Part shown: positions 1 to 9,019 of the stretch, piece by piece | How positions within the stretch are numbered: position 1 is the stretch's first letter | Layout: the number at the start of each line of letters is the position of its first letter | NCBI RefSeq assembly: GCF_013760845.1 | Contig: NZ_JACDUU010000001.1 | Span: 124,001 to 188,000, forward strand | Direction of reading: 5' to 3' | Length of the DNA stretch: 64,000 bases | Source of the DNA: [Anoxybacillus] calidus | GTDB taxonomy: Bacteria; Bacillota; Bacilli; Bacillales; Anoxybacillaceae | Position numbers and translations under genes: made by a program | Notes under the pieces: model-generated | The model's input: only the letters and a program-made list of their open reading frames with translations | Databases searched by the model: none | Told to the model about the DNA's origin: nothing

Positions 1-509
1 TCTAATTCTTCCAAAATTCGAATATGATGCAATGCGCTTTCAACCATACCATCAGCCGTTGGATAGCCATATTTTTCTAAAATCCGCTTTTCTAAAGAAC
101 CAGCGTTAACGCCAATGCGAATCGGTATTCCACGTTCTTTCGCTGCTTTGACAACTGCTTCTACTTTCTCACGGCGTCCGATGTTTCCGGGATTAATTCG
201 GATTTTGTCAGCTCCACCTTCAATGGCCTTTAAGGCAAGCTTATAATCGAAGTGTATATCAACGACAAGTGGAATATTAATGCGCTTTTTAATTTCAGGA
301 ATGGCATTTGCTGCCCGCTCATCAGGGCATGCAACCCGAACAATTTGACATCCTGCTTCTTCTAAGCGTTTTATCTCTGCAACTGTCGCTTCGACATCGT
401 GTGTTTTCGTCGTCGTCATACTTTGAATAATGACTTCGTTGCTCCCGCCAATTGTTAAATTTCCAACGCGAACGGGACGGGTTTTTGAACGATGGATAAT
501 TTCACTCAC
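1..509 (-). CDS. ispG: 4-hydroxy-3-methylbut-2-enyl diphosphate synthase (flavodoxin), N-terminal part
   Basis: Penultimate enzyme of the MEP isoprenoid pathway; it converts MEcPP to HMBPP with a [4Fe-4S] cluster. Only about the first 170 codons are in the window, and the C-terminal part with the cluster cysteines lies beyond base 1. The translation opens with [20 protein letters not shown] and continues with [13 protein letters not shown] and RVACPDE, typical of the TIM-barrel half of IspG/GcpE. The start is a GTG at 509 with an AAAGGAGCG ribosome-binding site 7-8 bases upstream. The gene is yqfY in B. subtilis and has the same neighbours there. Confidence 0.95.
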   Translation of the reverse strand, partial: MSEIIHRSKTRPVRVGNLTIGGSNEVIIQSMTTTKTHDVEATVAEIKRLEEAGCQIVRVACPDERAANAIPEIKKRINIPLVVDIHFDYKLALKAIEGGADKIRINPGNIGRREKVEAVVKAAKERGIPIRIGVNAGSLEKRILEKYGYPTADGMVESALHHIRILEEL

Positions 510-666
510 GTGTGATTCGCTCCTTTGAAAAACTAGTTAATGGATTGGTGGCCACTGCTTTATCATGCCACAACAATAATCTCAGAGGAACTATGACCTA
601 GTTCATACTTTCTTCTGAATTATTGTAACAATGATAATGATGAGTTGACAAGAAATTCACGATACC

Positions 667-999
667 TTATTCGTTGTAAACAGGAAATTTATATGTTTTT
701 CCAATCTGCAATGATTCTGTTTTTACACCGGGATTAAGGGCTTCAAAATCTTTTATTAACTGTTCAATGGAAACGGGAAGAGGTCCGTTCCTTTCTTTTT
801 CCATAATCGATAAAATCGTATCTCCCGCTTTTATTTTCATCGTTTTGTAATTTAATGAGTCTCTATTCTCGGATTTCGCTTCTTGAATGTGAGATATTGT
901 TGTTGCTTTGGTTGCAGCAGGTAATGTTCCGTTTGTAACGTCGTGATAAACAATATATATGACAAAACATAAAATGAGAAAGCCTGTCAGTTTTTTCAT
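667..999 (-). CDS. yqfZ: Membrane-anchored LysM-domain protein (YqfZ-like)
   Basis: About 110 residues: an N-terminal hydrophobic segment (residues 5-20) that acts as anchor or uncleaved signal, a short linker, then one LysM motif from about residue 50 (MKIKAGDTILSIM to LQIGKTYKFPVY) expected to bind peptidoglycan outside the membrane. The ATG at 999 is preferred to the TTG at 1005 because the GGGGG Shine-Dalgarno lies 9 bases upstream of it. It sits next to ispG in the same orientation, as yqfZ does in B. subtilis. The function is not known to me beyond wall binding. Confidence 0.75.
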   Translation of the reverse strand: MKKLTGFLILCFVIYIVYHDVTNGTLPAATKATTISHIQEAKSENRDSLNYKTMKIKAGDTILSIMEKERNGPLPVSIEQLIKDFEALNPGVKTESLQIGKTYKFPVYNE

Positions 1000-1116
1000 A
1001 GCCAAATTCCCCCAAAATCCTTCTTACTTAATTTATCTATGTTTGTCCTTGAAAAATATGTTCGTTTTTTGTTGGTTTAAAATTAATGTTTAATTAACAT
1101 TTTGTTAACATGTTTC

Positions 1117-1125
1117 TGGTATAAT
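1117..1125 (+). promoter_or_regulatory. Extended -10 promoter element upstream of chemoreceptor gene
   Basis: TGGTATAAT is a perfect TATAAT with an extended TG motif, 35 bases before the TTG start of the chemoreceptor. No good -35 lies at 17 bp, as expected for extended -10 promoters. The typical sigma-D motif of motility genes was not seen. Confidence 0.5.
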
Positions 1126-1159
1126 TTTCCTAAATGTTATCTAGGAGGGAAAAATTGGA

Positions 1160-2935
1160 TTGGGGGATAAGAAAATGAACGTAACAAAAAAACAAAGACA
1201 ACTCTTAACGTTCAGCTTTCGAAATAAAAAGCAACATCGTTCGATGAAGAAGTACAACCAAATTCAAAAATGGCTATTAAAGGTTAGCTTGCAAAGTCGT
1301 TTGCTTATTTTATTTTTAAGCGTTCTTATTATTTCAATCAGTATTGTAGGATATGTTTCTTATCAAAAAGCGGAAAACACGACGATGAAAATCATTGAAA
1401 ACCGGTTAGACCGGGAAGTAAATACGATGTATGAAATCGCACAAAATTTAATGTACATATATGTTGGAAAAGAAGATAAGTTTTTACATAAACTCAACAG
1501 CAGCATTAGAAAACAGCAAGCAGAGCTGATTCAAGATGGATTAAGCGCGGATTTTTTTCTTATCACGAAAAATGAGGCAAAACCATTTAAAGTTAGCGAA
1601 CGATCAAGTATTCGCTTTTCGACGGAGTTAATTAACAAAATAAACAAAGAGAAACAAGGAGTATCTCACTACACGATTAAAGGCAAGGACTATACTTTTG
1701 CATACAAAGAAATACAAGAGTTAAAAGGCTTATATGTGTTAGTCGTGCCAACAGATTCATACATTGGTACGATCAAACAACTTAAGCAACTGACTTTCGT
1801 CACTGTGGCTATTAGCGTAATCTTATCGTCGCTTATGATTATTGCGTTAGTGAGAAGTTTAACAAATCCACTGACGATTTTACGAAATGTGATGAAAAAA
1901 GTAGAGCAAGGAGATTTGCGTGCCAATATTGATATAGTTGCAACAACTCCGGAAATTCAATCGCTGATTGAAAGTTTTAATCAAATGTTAACAAACATGA
2001 AAAAAATGATTGCAGAAATTGATGCAACAACGGTTCAATTATCACAAACCGGCGAGGAATTGAAGCTCTCATCTGAAAATGTGTTGCAATGTAGCCATGA
2101 ATTGGTGAGTGCCATTCATATCGTGAGAAGCGGTGCAGAAGAAACAGCAACGACTTCAGATTTCAGTATTCATACATTCGAGCAAATGAAACAGCAAATT
2201 ACAACAACGCTTGATAACATGGTTATTATTTCAAAAAGTTCTAATGATATGAACCGTTCTGCAACAGATGGCGAGAAAAATATTAAAGAAATGATTGATG
2301 CAATTCTTTTATTAGGGAATGAATTTGGCAGGATGTCAAAAACGATTAATGGGGTAAAAGAGCATTCTAACTCGATTACAAAAGTCGTTGATTTAATTAA
2401 ACAAATCGCTGAGCAAACGAAATTGTTGGCGCTCAATGCGGCGATTGAAGCGGCGAGAGCAGGAGAAGCAGGAAAAGGATTTGCTGTTGTGGCGACGGAG
2501 GTAAGAAAATTAGCAGAGCAATCAGCAAAAGCAACCGAAGAAATTACGCAATCGATTGTATCGATGGAAAGCGCTGCAGTAAAAGCAGCAAGTGAGTTTT
2601 CAACGATATCAAACAATATTACTTCTTACTTATCAAAGGCTAACAACGCGAAACAATCGCTGGATACATTGATGACACAAATTGCTCGGGTCAGCAATCA
2701 TTTAGCCCATATGAAAAATGGTTTGGAACAGCTTAACGAAACTCTTCCTGTTATGGAAAAATCAACGCTTGAATTTGTTTCCGTTTCCCAGCAAACATTA
2801 GCAAGCACCGAACAAATGCTGAATTCATCAGAAGAACAAGCCGATCAAATGAAAGATATGTATCAAATCGGCTTAAAGCTGACGGATTTATCCAAATCAC
2901 TCGAAAAGTTGACGAAAATTTTTCAAGTGGAATAA
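1160..2935 (+). CDS. Methyl-accepting chemotaxis protein
   Basis: 591-residue transmembrane chemoreceptor. A first membrane segment (about residues 48-66) is followed by an extracellular sensor of about 145 residues of the single-Cache type, a second membrane segment (about 215-233), a HAMP linker and a long cytoplasmic coiled-coil signalling domain. The conserved hairpin tip reads [20 protein letters not shown], which contacts CheA and CheW. The TTG at 1160 sits 9 bases after AGGAGGG; an ATG at 1175 is an alternative. It is transcribed alone, divergent from the LysM gene and ended by a strong terminator. The ligand cannot be told from sequence. B. subtilis has no chemoreceptor here, so this is a local addition. 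Confidence 0.93.
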   Translation: MGDKKMNVTKKQRQLLTFSFRNKKQHRSMKKYNQIQKWLLKVSLQSRLLILFLSVLIISISIVGYVSYQKAENTTMKIIENRLDREVNTMYEIAQNLMYIYVGKEDKFLHKLNSSIRKQQAELIQDGLSADFFLITKNEAKPFKVSERSSIRFSTELINKINKEKQGVSHYTIKGKDYTFAYKEIQELKGLYVLVVPTDSYIGTIKQLKQLTFVTVAISVILSSLMIIALVRSLTNPLTILRNVMKKVEQGDLRANIDIVATTPEIQSLIESFNQMLTNMKKMIAEIDATTVQLSQTGEELKLSSENVLQCSHELVSAIHIVRSGAEETATTSDFSIHTFEQMKQQITTTLDNMVIISKSSNDMNRSATDGEKNIKEMIDAILLLGNEFGRMSKTINGVKEHSNSITKVVDLIKQIAEQTKLLALNAAIEAARAGEAGKGFAVVATEVRKLAEQSAKATEEITQSIVSMESAAVKAASEFSTISNNITSYLSKANNAKQSLDTLMTQIARVSNHLAHMKNGLEQLNETLPVMEKSTLEFVSVSQQTLASTEQMLNSSEEQADQMKDMYQIGLKLTDLSKSLEKLTKIFQVE

Positions 2936-2968
2936 AAACAGGCTGTCTCATCAAGACAGCCTGTTTTT
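2934..2968. terminator. Bidirectional intrinsic terminator
   Basis: Perfect 15-bp stem (AAAAACAGGCTGTCT and its complement) with a CATCA loop, flanked by A and T runs. It serves the chemoreceptor gene on the + strand and the convergent DUF1189 gene on the - strand. Confidence 0.92.
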
Positions 2969-3740
2969 ATTCAGCAAGTTTTGGAGAAGGGATTTCTTTA
3001 ATCGCTAGAAATAATACAGTTACAGAGACAAACCAATGAATCGCTAAGGCATAAGGCACAATAACTTGTAGAGACTCCATAATCGTGAAAAAGATTGTTG
3101 AAAGGGTGACGGCGTAAGCAGACATAATCCATGTATGTCTATATTTAATGTTTTTGCCAAGTGTACCGCGAATAATCAGTCCAATAAAAGCAAGAAACGA
3201 AATGCCGATAAATTTGCTTGCACTTGCGAATATGTACAAGATCACGAACGTAACCGGGACGATAACTGGCATTAAAGCTTGCAATGTTTCAATAAATGAG
3301 TGTATGTCTTTGTCTGTTAGTTTCATATCTTGAAACATCGCGTAATCATAATATTGTGCCTCTGAATTGGCAACAAGAACAATCTCATGCTTTAGAAAAC
3401 CAATGGCGTTCGTATAGCGTTCAACATCTTCTTTTGTCGTTTGTCCCGTACTATCAAACATAATTCGGAATCCGCCTTTGTCAATAATAACAGGCTCAGC
3501 TGCTGAAGAACGGAGTTCACCGTTTTCGATCGTAAACGCAGGAAGTTCATTTTTTAACAGTTCGCCTGTATTTTTGATTCCTTCCAGAAAGCCATTGGCA
3601 AAATAATAAGTTGTTGGTAATACAGAGATGAATGTTAAAAAGAAAACGTATAAAATTGTTTTTCCAATTCCTTGAAAGCGAAAACGAGCAATATCTTTTG
3701 GAGAATATAAACTTTTAAACAGCTGAGTAAAAATATTCAT
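2967..3740 (-). CDS. yqgB: DUF1189 family membrane protein (YqgB-like)
   Basis: 257 residues. One N-terminal membrane segment (about residues 27-50) is followed by an extracellular region of about 110 residues containing GGFRIMFDSTGQ, then four more membrane segments in the C-terminal half. This fits the DUF1189 family, whose biochemical role is unknown to me. The start ATG at 3740 is preceded by AAGGATG. Position before sodA matches yqgB of B. subtilis. It converges on the chemoreceptor gene and shares its terminator. Confidence 0.75.
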   Translation of the reverse strand: MNIFTQLFKSLYSPKDIARFRFQGIGKTILYVFFLTFISVLPTTYYFANGFLEGIKNTGELLKNELPAFTIENGELRSSAAEPVIIDKGGFRIMFDSTGQTTKEDVERYTNAIGFLKHEIVLVANSEAQYYDYAMFQDMKLTDKDIHSFIETLQALMPVIVPVTFVILYIFASASKFIGISFLAFIGLIIRGTLGKNIKYRHTWIMSAYAVTLSTIFFTIMESLQVIVPYALAIHWFVSVTVLFLAIKEIPSPKLAE

Positions 3741-4042
3741 CTTTCACACATCCTTCATTTCTTTCCAAGTACATTTTATCGTGTCACAAAAAATAACTCA
3801 ACTATAATAGCAACTATGTTGTAATCATTGACAATATTGTCTTCATATGATAATTTTAAATACGTCATTAAAATTTTTACCGTTTTTTGGTTATGTAACT
3901 CATCAGGTTAGATCACGCCCGAGAAAGCTTCTTTGAGGTAACACCAGCGTACCGCTCGGTCCACATCTTGAAACAGCTTACTGAGAGCGGGACGGACAAA
4001 AAACAAAGTAATAATGAGGAATTAGGATAGAAGGATCATTAT
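3741..4042. other. Intergenic stretch with candidate promoter and possible structured leader
   Basis: No credible gene. It contains a good sigma-A promoter (3828-3856) pointing at the tRNA, then about 180 bases with small complementary segments such as ACCGCTC and GAGCGG (about 3950-4000). This may be the precursor leader of the tRNA or a decayed element; I cannot assign it. Confidence 0.4.
3828..3856 (+). promoter_or_regulatory. Sigma-A promoter ahead of the tRNA gene
   Basis: TTGACA (3828-3833), a 17-bp spacer and TAATTT (3851-3856). This predicts a transcript starting near 3863, about 180 bases before the tRNA. Confidence 0.6.
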
Positions 4043-4116
4043 GGACCCTTAGCTCAGCTGGTTAGAGCAGACGGCTCATAACCGTCCGGTCGCAGGTTCG
4101 AATCCTGCAGGGTCCA
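4043..4116 (+). tRNA. tRNA with CAT anticodon, probably tRNA-Ile2 (lysidine-modified), alternatively elongator tRNA-Met
   Basis: A complete cloverleaf is visible: acceptor GGACCCT pairing with AGGGTCC, D-arm AGCTCAGCTGGTTAGAGC, anticodon loop CTCATAA on a GACGG/CCGTC stem, and T-loop GGTTCGAATCC. CCA is not encoded. The anticodon CAT is read as Met, or as Ile(AUA) after lysidine modification by TilS. The GGACC acceptor and the anticodon stem resemble the Ile2 tRNA of bacilli more than elongator Met, so Ile2 is favoured. A terminator follows at once. Confidence 0.93.
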
Positions 4117-4128
4117 TCGGTCGTATAT

Positions 4129-4156
4129 ACCTCGCTCATAAGGCGGGGTTTTTTGA
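4129..4156 (+). terminator. Intrinsic terminator after tRNA
   Basis: CCTCGC and GCGGGG arms (with G-U pairing) around a TCATAAG-type loop, followed by TTTTTT. Confidence 0.8.
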
Positions 4157-4225
4157 TTTTTATGAAAGAAAAGAATATTTGCAGCGGGTCGTAAGAAATA
4201 ATAGAGAAGGTGATAGGCAAATAAA

Positions 4226-4254
4226 TTGAAACATTGTGGCAATTTTGGTAATCT
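4226..4254 (+). promoter_or_regulatory. Sigma-A promoter of sodA
   Basis: TTGAAA (4226-4231), a 17-bp spacer and TAATCT (4249-4254). The predicted start near 4261 puts the inverted repeat at 4271-4313 inside the 5' UTR. Confidence 0.6.
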
Positions 4255-4270
4255 TATTTTAGAAGAACTT

Positions 4271-4313
4271 ATGAAACATTCATGTTTATTAATTATGTAA
4301 ATGAATGTTTCAT
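4271..4313 (+). promoter_or_regulatory. 13-bp inverted repeat in the sodA 5' UTR
   Basis: ATGAAACATTCAT (4271-4283) and its exact reverse complement ATGAATGTTTCAT (4301-4313) are separated by 17 bases. It lies between the sodA promoter and the Shine-Dalgarno, with no T run after it. It could be an operator or an mRNA-stabilising hairpin. Confidence 0.65.
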
Positions 4314-4346
4314 GTTCAATTACATAATATTGAAGGAGGAATTTCT

Positions 4347-4955
4347 ATGGCATTTGAATTACCTCAATTACCTTATGCTTATGATGCACTTGAGCCGCAC
4401 ATTGACAAAGAAACGATGAACATTCATCACACAAAACATCACAACACATATGTAACAAATTTAAATGCAGCATTAGAAGGTCATGAAGAGTTACAAAACA
4501 AAAGCATCGAAGAGTTAATGGCGAACTTAGATGCTGTACCTGAAAACATTCGTACAGCGGTACGCAATAACGGTGGTGGCCATGCGAACCATTCTCTATT
4601 CTGGACTATTCTTTCTCCAAATGGCGGCGGCGAGCCAACAGGGGAGTTAGCGGAAGCAATTAACAAGAAATTTGGCAGCTTTGAAAAATTCAAAGAAGAG
4701 TTTACAAAAGCAGCTACAACTCGTTTCGGTTCAGGTTGGGCTTGGCTTGTAGTCAATAACGGTGAACTAGAAGTAACAAGCACACCGAACCAAGATACTC
4801 CTCTTATGGAAGGAAAAACACCAATTCTTGGCTTAGACGTTTGGGAACATGCTTATTACTTAAAATATCAAAACCGTCGTCCAGACTACATCGCTGCATT
4901 CTGGAACGTAGTAAACTGGGACGAAGTAGCAAAACGCTACAACGCAGCGAAGTAA
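4347..4955 (+). CDS. sodA: Superoxide dismutase [Mn]
   Basis: 203-residue Fe/Mn superoxide dismutase that converts superoxide to oxygen and hydrogen peroxide in the cytoplasm. Metal ligands are visible: His27 in NIHHTKHH, the His of NHSLFW, and Asp and His of [16 protein letters not shown] and the Gln-free GSGWAWLVV region are typical of Mn enzymes. The ATG at 4347 is chosen because AAGGAGG lies 7 bases upstream; a longer frame back to 4305 lacks a ribosome-binding site and family similarity. It is monocistronic, with its own promoter, a UTR inverted repeat and a downstream repeat plus terminator. Confidence 0.97.
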   Translation: MAFELPQLPYAYDALEPHIDKETMNIHHTKHHNTYVTNLNAALEGHEELQNKSIEELMANLDAVPENIRTAVRNNGGGHANHSLFWTILSPNGGGEPTGELAEAINKKFGSFEKFKEEFTKAATTRFGSGWAWLVVNNGELEVTSTPNQDTPLMEGKTPILGLDVWEHAYYLKYQNRRPDYIAAFWNVVNWDEVAKRYNAAK

Positions 4956-5081
4956 TAAGAAAAGCGGAGGCGAGCGCCTAGCGCCGAAGGAAAATATTCT
5001 TCGACCGTGGAAGTGCCTAACACTTCAAGGGCGAAGGTTATTTGACATAAGAGAGCTAGGTGCCGGAGCTAGTCAATCAGA
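4956..5081. repeat. Intergenic repeat family R2, copy 1
   Basis: This copy shares AAGCGGAGGCGAGCGCCTA at its left end and GAGCTAG near its right end with copies at 44008-44136 and 52022-52206. It is rich in internal complementarity and has no open frame. It follows the sodA stop codon directly. Confidence 0.7.
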
Positions 5082-5090
5082 AAAACGTTT

Positions 5091-5124
5091 AACCAGCGGA
5101 TTCTTCATCCGCTGGTTTTTTTTG
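5091..5124 (+). terminator. Intrinsic terminator of sodA
   Basis: AACCAGCGGAT and ATCCGCTGGTT arms with a short loop, followed by eight T residues. Confidence 0.92.
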
Positions 5125-5191
5125 TTACACTGTATCGGGTATAGGATTTGATAATATTGACAAACTACCCTTTAGATACAAAGGGGAGTTT

Positions 5192-6484
5192 ATGATGTCA
5201 ATGTTAAAAAAAATGATTGGTGATGTGGAGGTTAATCGAGAACTTATATTGCTGTTATTGATAGGCGGATTTTATTCATTGAGCATTTCACTTTCAAACA
5301 CGTTTGTGAATGTGTATCTATGGAAACAATCCGGTGAGTTTAAAGATTTAGGATTATACAATTTAGCGGTTGTCACATTGCAACCAATTACGTTTATTCT
5401 AGCGGGTAGGCTTGCCAAAAAAATCGACCGAATTATTGTATTACGTCTTGGTGTATCATTTTTAGCGATTTTCTTTTTGACGGTACTGTTTGTTGGGAAT
5501 CGTGCAGATGATTATTTATTACTACTCGGTGGGGTACTTGGAATCGGCTATGGCTTTTATTGGTTAGCTTTTAATGTGTTGACATTTGAAATTACCGAAC
5601 CAGAAACGCGTGACTTTTTTAACGGTTTTCTTGGTATTTTATCCTCTGTAGCTGGAATGATTGGTCCGATTATCGCAGGATATATTATTTCATCGCTGAC
5701 AAAATTGAAAGGATATACGCTCATTTTTTCGATTTCGTTATTTTTATTTATTGTTGCTGTTGTGTTAAGCTTTTTTCTTCAAAGGAGGAAAGCAGAGGGA
5801 GACTATTTATTTCTTCAGGTTTTAAAAGAGCGAAAGCGTAATAAAAATTGGCGCTTAATCACAAATGCTCACTTTTTTCAAGGATTGAGAGAAGGAACTT
5901 TCGTTTTTGCTATCTCTGTGTTAGTATATATAACCACAGGGAGTGAACTTGCTCTCGGTACGTTTAGTTTAGTCAATTCTTTGACTTCCTTTGTCGTTTA
6001 TTATTTTGTATCGAGATTTATTAAAAATCATCAAAGAAAAAAGGCGATTCTTTTTGGCGGCTTATTGTTGTACAGCGCAATTTTTCTCATTATCGTTGAT
6101 GTTTCTTATGGAAAATTAATTTTGTATGCGATGATGATTGCCATTGGCTATCCAGTATTGCTCGTTCCCTACACATCTTTAACATTTGATGTGATAGGAA
6201 GAAGTTGGAATTCGACAAAAATGCGAATTGAGTACATAGTAGTTCGCGAGTTGTTTTTAAATAGTGGGAGAATTGTTTCGATTTGCTTATTTTTGTTTTC
6301 AGTGACATTTTTTGATAAAGAAAAAAGCATTCCCATATTAATGTTGTTTATTGGAACAGGGCATGCGATCATTTATTGGTTTATTCGAAAAGTACGCTTT
6401 AGTGACAAGCAGGCACAATCAGATGAAACAAATGCTATTGTTCGCCCCAAGCTAACAAATGAAGAAGGAGGCTCTCCTGTATAG
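5192..6484 (+). CDS. yqgE: Major facilitator superfamily transporter (YqgE-like)
   Basis: 430-residue integral membrane protein with about 12 hydrophobic segments. The N-terminal half carries the cytoplasmic loop GRLAKKIDR, in the place of the MFS motif between segments 2 and 3. The substrate is unknown; the frame and place between sodA and pbpA match yqgE of B. subtilis. The start ATG (5192, with a second at 5195) follows AAAGGGGAG. The charged C-terminal tail overlaps a small hairpin that may end transcription. Confidence 0.85.
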   Translation: MMSMLKKMIGDVEVNRELILLLLIGGFYSLSISLSNTFVNVYLWKQSGEFKDLGLYNLAVVTLQPITFILAGRLAKKIDRIIVLRLGVSFLAIFFLTVLFVGNRADDYLLLLGGVLGIGYGFYWLAFNVLTFEITEPETRDFFNGFLGILSSVAGMIGPIIAGYIISSLTKLKGYTLIFSISLFLFIVAVVLSFFLQRRKAEGDYLFLQVLKERKRNKNWRLITNAHFFQGLREGTFVFAISVLVYITTGSELALGTFSLVNSLTSFVVYYFVSRFIKNHQRKKAILFGGLLLYSAIFLIIVDVSYGKLILYAMMIAIGYPVLLVPYTSLTFDVIGRSWNSTKMRIEYIVVRELFLNSGRIVSICLFLFSVTFFDKEKSIPILMLFIGTGHAIIYWFIRKVRFSDKQAQSDETNAIVRPKLTNEEGGSPV

Positions 6485-6499
6485 GGAAGCCTTTTTTCG
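6467..6499 (+). terminator. Probable terminator overlapping the end of yqgE
   Basis: AGGCT and AGCCT arms around the stop codon, followed by TTTTTT. The stem is short and imperfect. Confidence 0.45.
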
Positions 6500-6637
6500 C
6501 TTTTATTTGAGTACATGAAGTATACTTTTGTAGAAAATTTGTGAGCTTTCCTTTACAATAGGGAAGATAGAAAAACTAGAGTTCACGATTCGTTTTCATA
6601 CAAGGAAAAATCGTATAACGATAGGAGGTTCTCTTCC

Positions 6638-8803
6638 TTGAAAAAGAAAAAGAAACCGCAAGTTCCCTTTCGCCTAAATATGCTCTTTTTTGTCGTGTTT
6701 TTATTGTTCTCAGCCCTTATTTTACGTCTTGGCGTTGTGCAAATTGTTTATGGAGAGCATTATCGTAAAGAAGTGGAGCGGACGGAGAATGTTACCGTTA
6801 GTACTCCAGTACCGCGCGGGAAAATTTACGATCGGTATCACCGCGTGATTGTCGACAATACACCATTAAATGCCATCACATATACAAGATCACAAACGAC
6901 GAAGCCGGAAGAAACATTAGAAATTGCCCAAAAGCTGGCTCAATATATTGAGAAACCGACAGATAAAATTACAGAAAGGGACATGAAAGACTACTGGATT
7001 TTAACACGTCCGGAAAAAGCGAAAGCGAAAATTCCGAAGGCAGAACGAGAGAAGTTGCAAAAAAAATGGAAAAAAGAAGAGCTGACTAATAAAGAAATTG
7101 ATAAAAAACTTTATGAACTTACATTGGAACGAATTACAGAAGATGATTTAAAAGAAATTAAGAACGACGAACTTGAAGTCTTAGCGATTAAGCGGGAACT
7201 AGACAGCGGCTATGCGTTAACACCACAAATTGTAAAAAATAAGGAAGTTACAAATGATGAATATGCCGTTGTAAGCGAACATTTAGAAGAGCTCCCGGGC
7301 GTGAGTACGACAACGGACTGGGAGCGTCATTATGTATATGGAAATACGTTCCGTTCGGTCCTTGGAAGTATTACCTCTTCTGAAGAGGGGTTGCCGCGAG
7401 AGCGCTTGGAATACTTTTTAGCGCGCGACTACAGCCGCAATGACCGCGTTGGGAAAAGTTACTTAGAAGCGCAATATGAAGATGTGTTGCATGGTCAAAA
7501 AGCAAAAGTAAAAAACATTACCGATAAATCTGGAAATGTGATTGAAACAAAAGAAATATATAAAGGACAGCGCGGCAAAGATGTAGTGTTAACAATTGAT
7601 ATCGAATTACAACAAAAAGTGGAGAAAATTATTGAAGAAGAATTAATGATAGCAAAACGAGGTGGCGGTAGGGAGCTGCTTGACCGCGCGTTTGTTGTGA
7701 TGATGAATCCGAAAACGGGCGAAATTTTATCTATGGCAGGAAAGCTGTATACAAGAGATGAACATGGAAAAGTAAAGCTGAAAGATTACGCTCTTGGTAC
7801 AATGACGTCCGCCTATGCAATGGGATCGGCTGTAAAAGGAGCAACCGTGTTAACGGGAATGCAAACAGGTGTCATTCAACCTGGAACGGTGCTAAGAGAT
7901 GAACCTTTATATATTAAAGGTACACCTGTCAAAAAATCATATGAAACGATGGGGGCAATCAATGAGTTAACCGCATTACAGCGTTCCTCAAACGTATACA
8001 TGTTTAAAATCGCTATGGCGATTGGTAATGCAAAATATCGTCCGCATCACTCATTACCAATTGATCCGGAGGCATTTACGATTATGCGGCGATATTTTAG
8101 TCAGTTCGGTCTAGGCGTTAAAACAGGAATCGATTTACCGAATGAAATCATCGGTTTTCCAGGAAACAGCAAGTTGCCGGGGCATTTGTTAGACTTAGCA
8201 ATTGGACAGTTTGATATGTATACGCCGCTGCAGTTGGCGCAATATGTTTCTACGATTGCCAATGACGGCTATCGAATGAAACCTCAAATTGTGAAAGAAA
8301 TTCGCGAACCAAACAATGATGATCATGATGGCACTCAATTAGGACCGGTTATTCGCGGTTTTGAGCCGGTTGTATTAAACCGTGTTGATATGAAAATGGA
8401 GTATATTGAAAGAGTACAAGAAGGATTTCGACGTGTAATGCAAACTCCTCGAGGTACTGCGGGTGCCTTTTTTGCCGGAAAACCGTATCGTCCGGCAGGA
8501 AAAACAGGAACAGCCGAAGCGTTCTACGACGGACCGATAAAAAGTAAATTTATGACGCCAACTCGTAACTTAACGCTTGTCGGTTATGCTCCTTATGATG
8601 ATCCAGAAATTGCTTTCTCTGTTGTTGTACCTTGGGCATATCAAAGTGAGAGAAATAGTTACCCGATTAATAAAAAAATTGGTGAAAAGATTTTAGATGC
8701 CTATTTTGAGCTAAAACAAAAACGGATAAGTGAAGCACAAACAGAATCATCATCTGTACCGTCTGATTCTGATATGTCTATGACTGAAGAAGACGAGCAA
8801 TAA
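6638..8803 (+). CDS. pbpA: Penicillin-binding protein 2A, class B transpeptidase
   Basis: 721-residue monofunctional DD-transpeptidase that cross-links peptidoglycan during rod elongation. A positively charged N-terminus and one membrane segment (about residues 13-35) are followed by the dimerisation domain and a C-terminal transpeptidase domain. The active-site motifs are SAVK (about residue 395, the acylated Ser), SSN (about 449) and KTGTA (about 622). The start is TTG at 6638, 7 bases after AGGAGGTT. The acidic, Ser-rich tail ends in SMTEEDEQ. Synteny and length match pbpA of B. subtilis. Confidence 0.94.
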   Translation: MKKKKKPQVPFRLNMLFFVVFLLFSALILRLGVVQIVYGEHYRKEVERTENVTVSTPVPRGKIYDRYHRVIVDNTPLNAITYTRSQTTKPEETLEIAQKLAQYIEKPTDKITERDMKDYWILTRPEKAKAKIPKAEREKLQKKWKKEELTNKEIDKKLYELTLERITEDDLKEIKNDELEVLAIKRELDSGYALTPQIVKNKEVTNDEYAVVSEHLEELPGVSTTTDWERHYVYGNTFRSVLGSITSSEEGLPRERLEYFLARDYSRNDRVGKSYLEAQYEDVLHGQKAKVKNITDKSGNVIETKEIYKGQRGKDVVLTIDIELQQKVEKIIEEELMIAKRGGGRELLDRAFVVMMNPKTGEILSMAGKLYTRDEHGKVKLKDYALGTMTSAYAMGSAVKGATVLTGMQTGVIQPGTVLRDEPLYIKGTPVKKSYETMGAINELTALQRSSNVYMFKIAMAIGNAKYRPHHSLPIDPEAFTIMRRYFSQFGLGVKTGIDLPNEIIGFPGNSKLPGHLLDLAIGQFDMYTPLQLAQYVSTIANDGYRMKPQIVKEIREPNNDDHDGTQLGPVIRGFEPVVLNRVDMKMEYIERVQEGFRRVMQTPRGTAGAFFAGKPYRPAGKTGTAEAFYDGPIKSKFMTPTRNLTLVGYAPYDDPEIAFSVVVPWAYQSERNSYPINKKIGEKILDAYFELKQKRISEAQTESSSVPSDSDMSMTEEDEQ

Positions 8804-8811
8804 ATAATAGT

Positions 8812-8853
8812 AAAGAAGACTCCTTGTTATAACAGGGATGTCTTCTTTTTTTT
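8812..8853 (+). terminator. Intrinsic terminator of pbpA
   Basis: AAAGAAGAC and GTCTTCTTT arms with an internal TGTTATAACA helix, followed by a T run. Confidence 0.85.
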
Positions 8854-8918
8854 GCTGTTTAACATCTTTGACAAAAAAAGGGGAGAATAATCATAGAAAT
8901 GCTGCCTATTGTATTTAG

Positions 8919-8957
8919 TTTACAAAAGCTTAACATTTGTTTAAAACCCTTTTAATA
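8919..8957 (+). promoter_or_regulatory. Four tandem PhoP boxes of the pst operon
   Basis: TTTACA (8919), TTAACA (8930), TTAAAA (8941) and TTAATA (8952) lie exactly 11 bp apart, which is one helical turn. This is the direct-repeat arrangement bound by PhoP of the PhoPR phosphate-starvation system (TTAACA-like units). A -10-like TATAAG follows at 8972-8977 and no sigma-A -35 is needed, as expected for an activator-dependent promoter. Confidence 0.85.
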
Positions 8958-9019
8958 GTTGGCATGTAATCTATAAGTCGTAGGACAAAACAAGGAAAAT
9001 ACGTAGGGGGAATTAAGTA

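Noticed and set aside
2170-2616. 148-codon frame on the - strand inside the chemoreceptor gene
   Set aside because: It is a shadow of the alanine-rich signalling domain with no ribosome-binding site and no family features.
4054-4242. 62-codon frame on the - strand across the tRNA
   Set aside because: It is the antisense of the tRNA; the C-terminal DSNLRPDGYEPSALTS is the well-known false peptide from tRNA complements.
4956-5081. CRISPR or insertion-sequence remnant after sodA
   Set aside because: There is no regular repeat-spacer pattern and no transposase fragment; the segment matches two other intergenic copies and is better called a small palindromic repeat.
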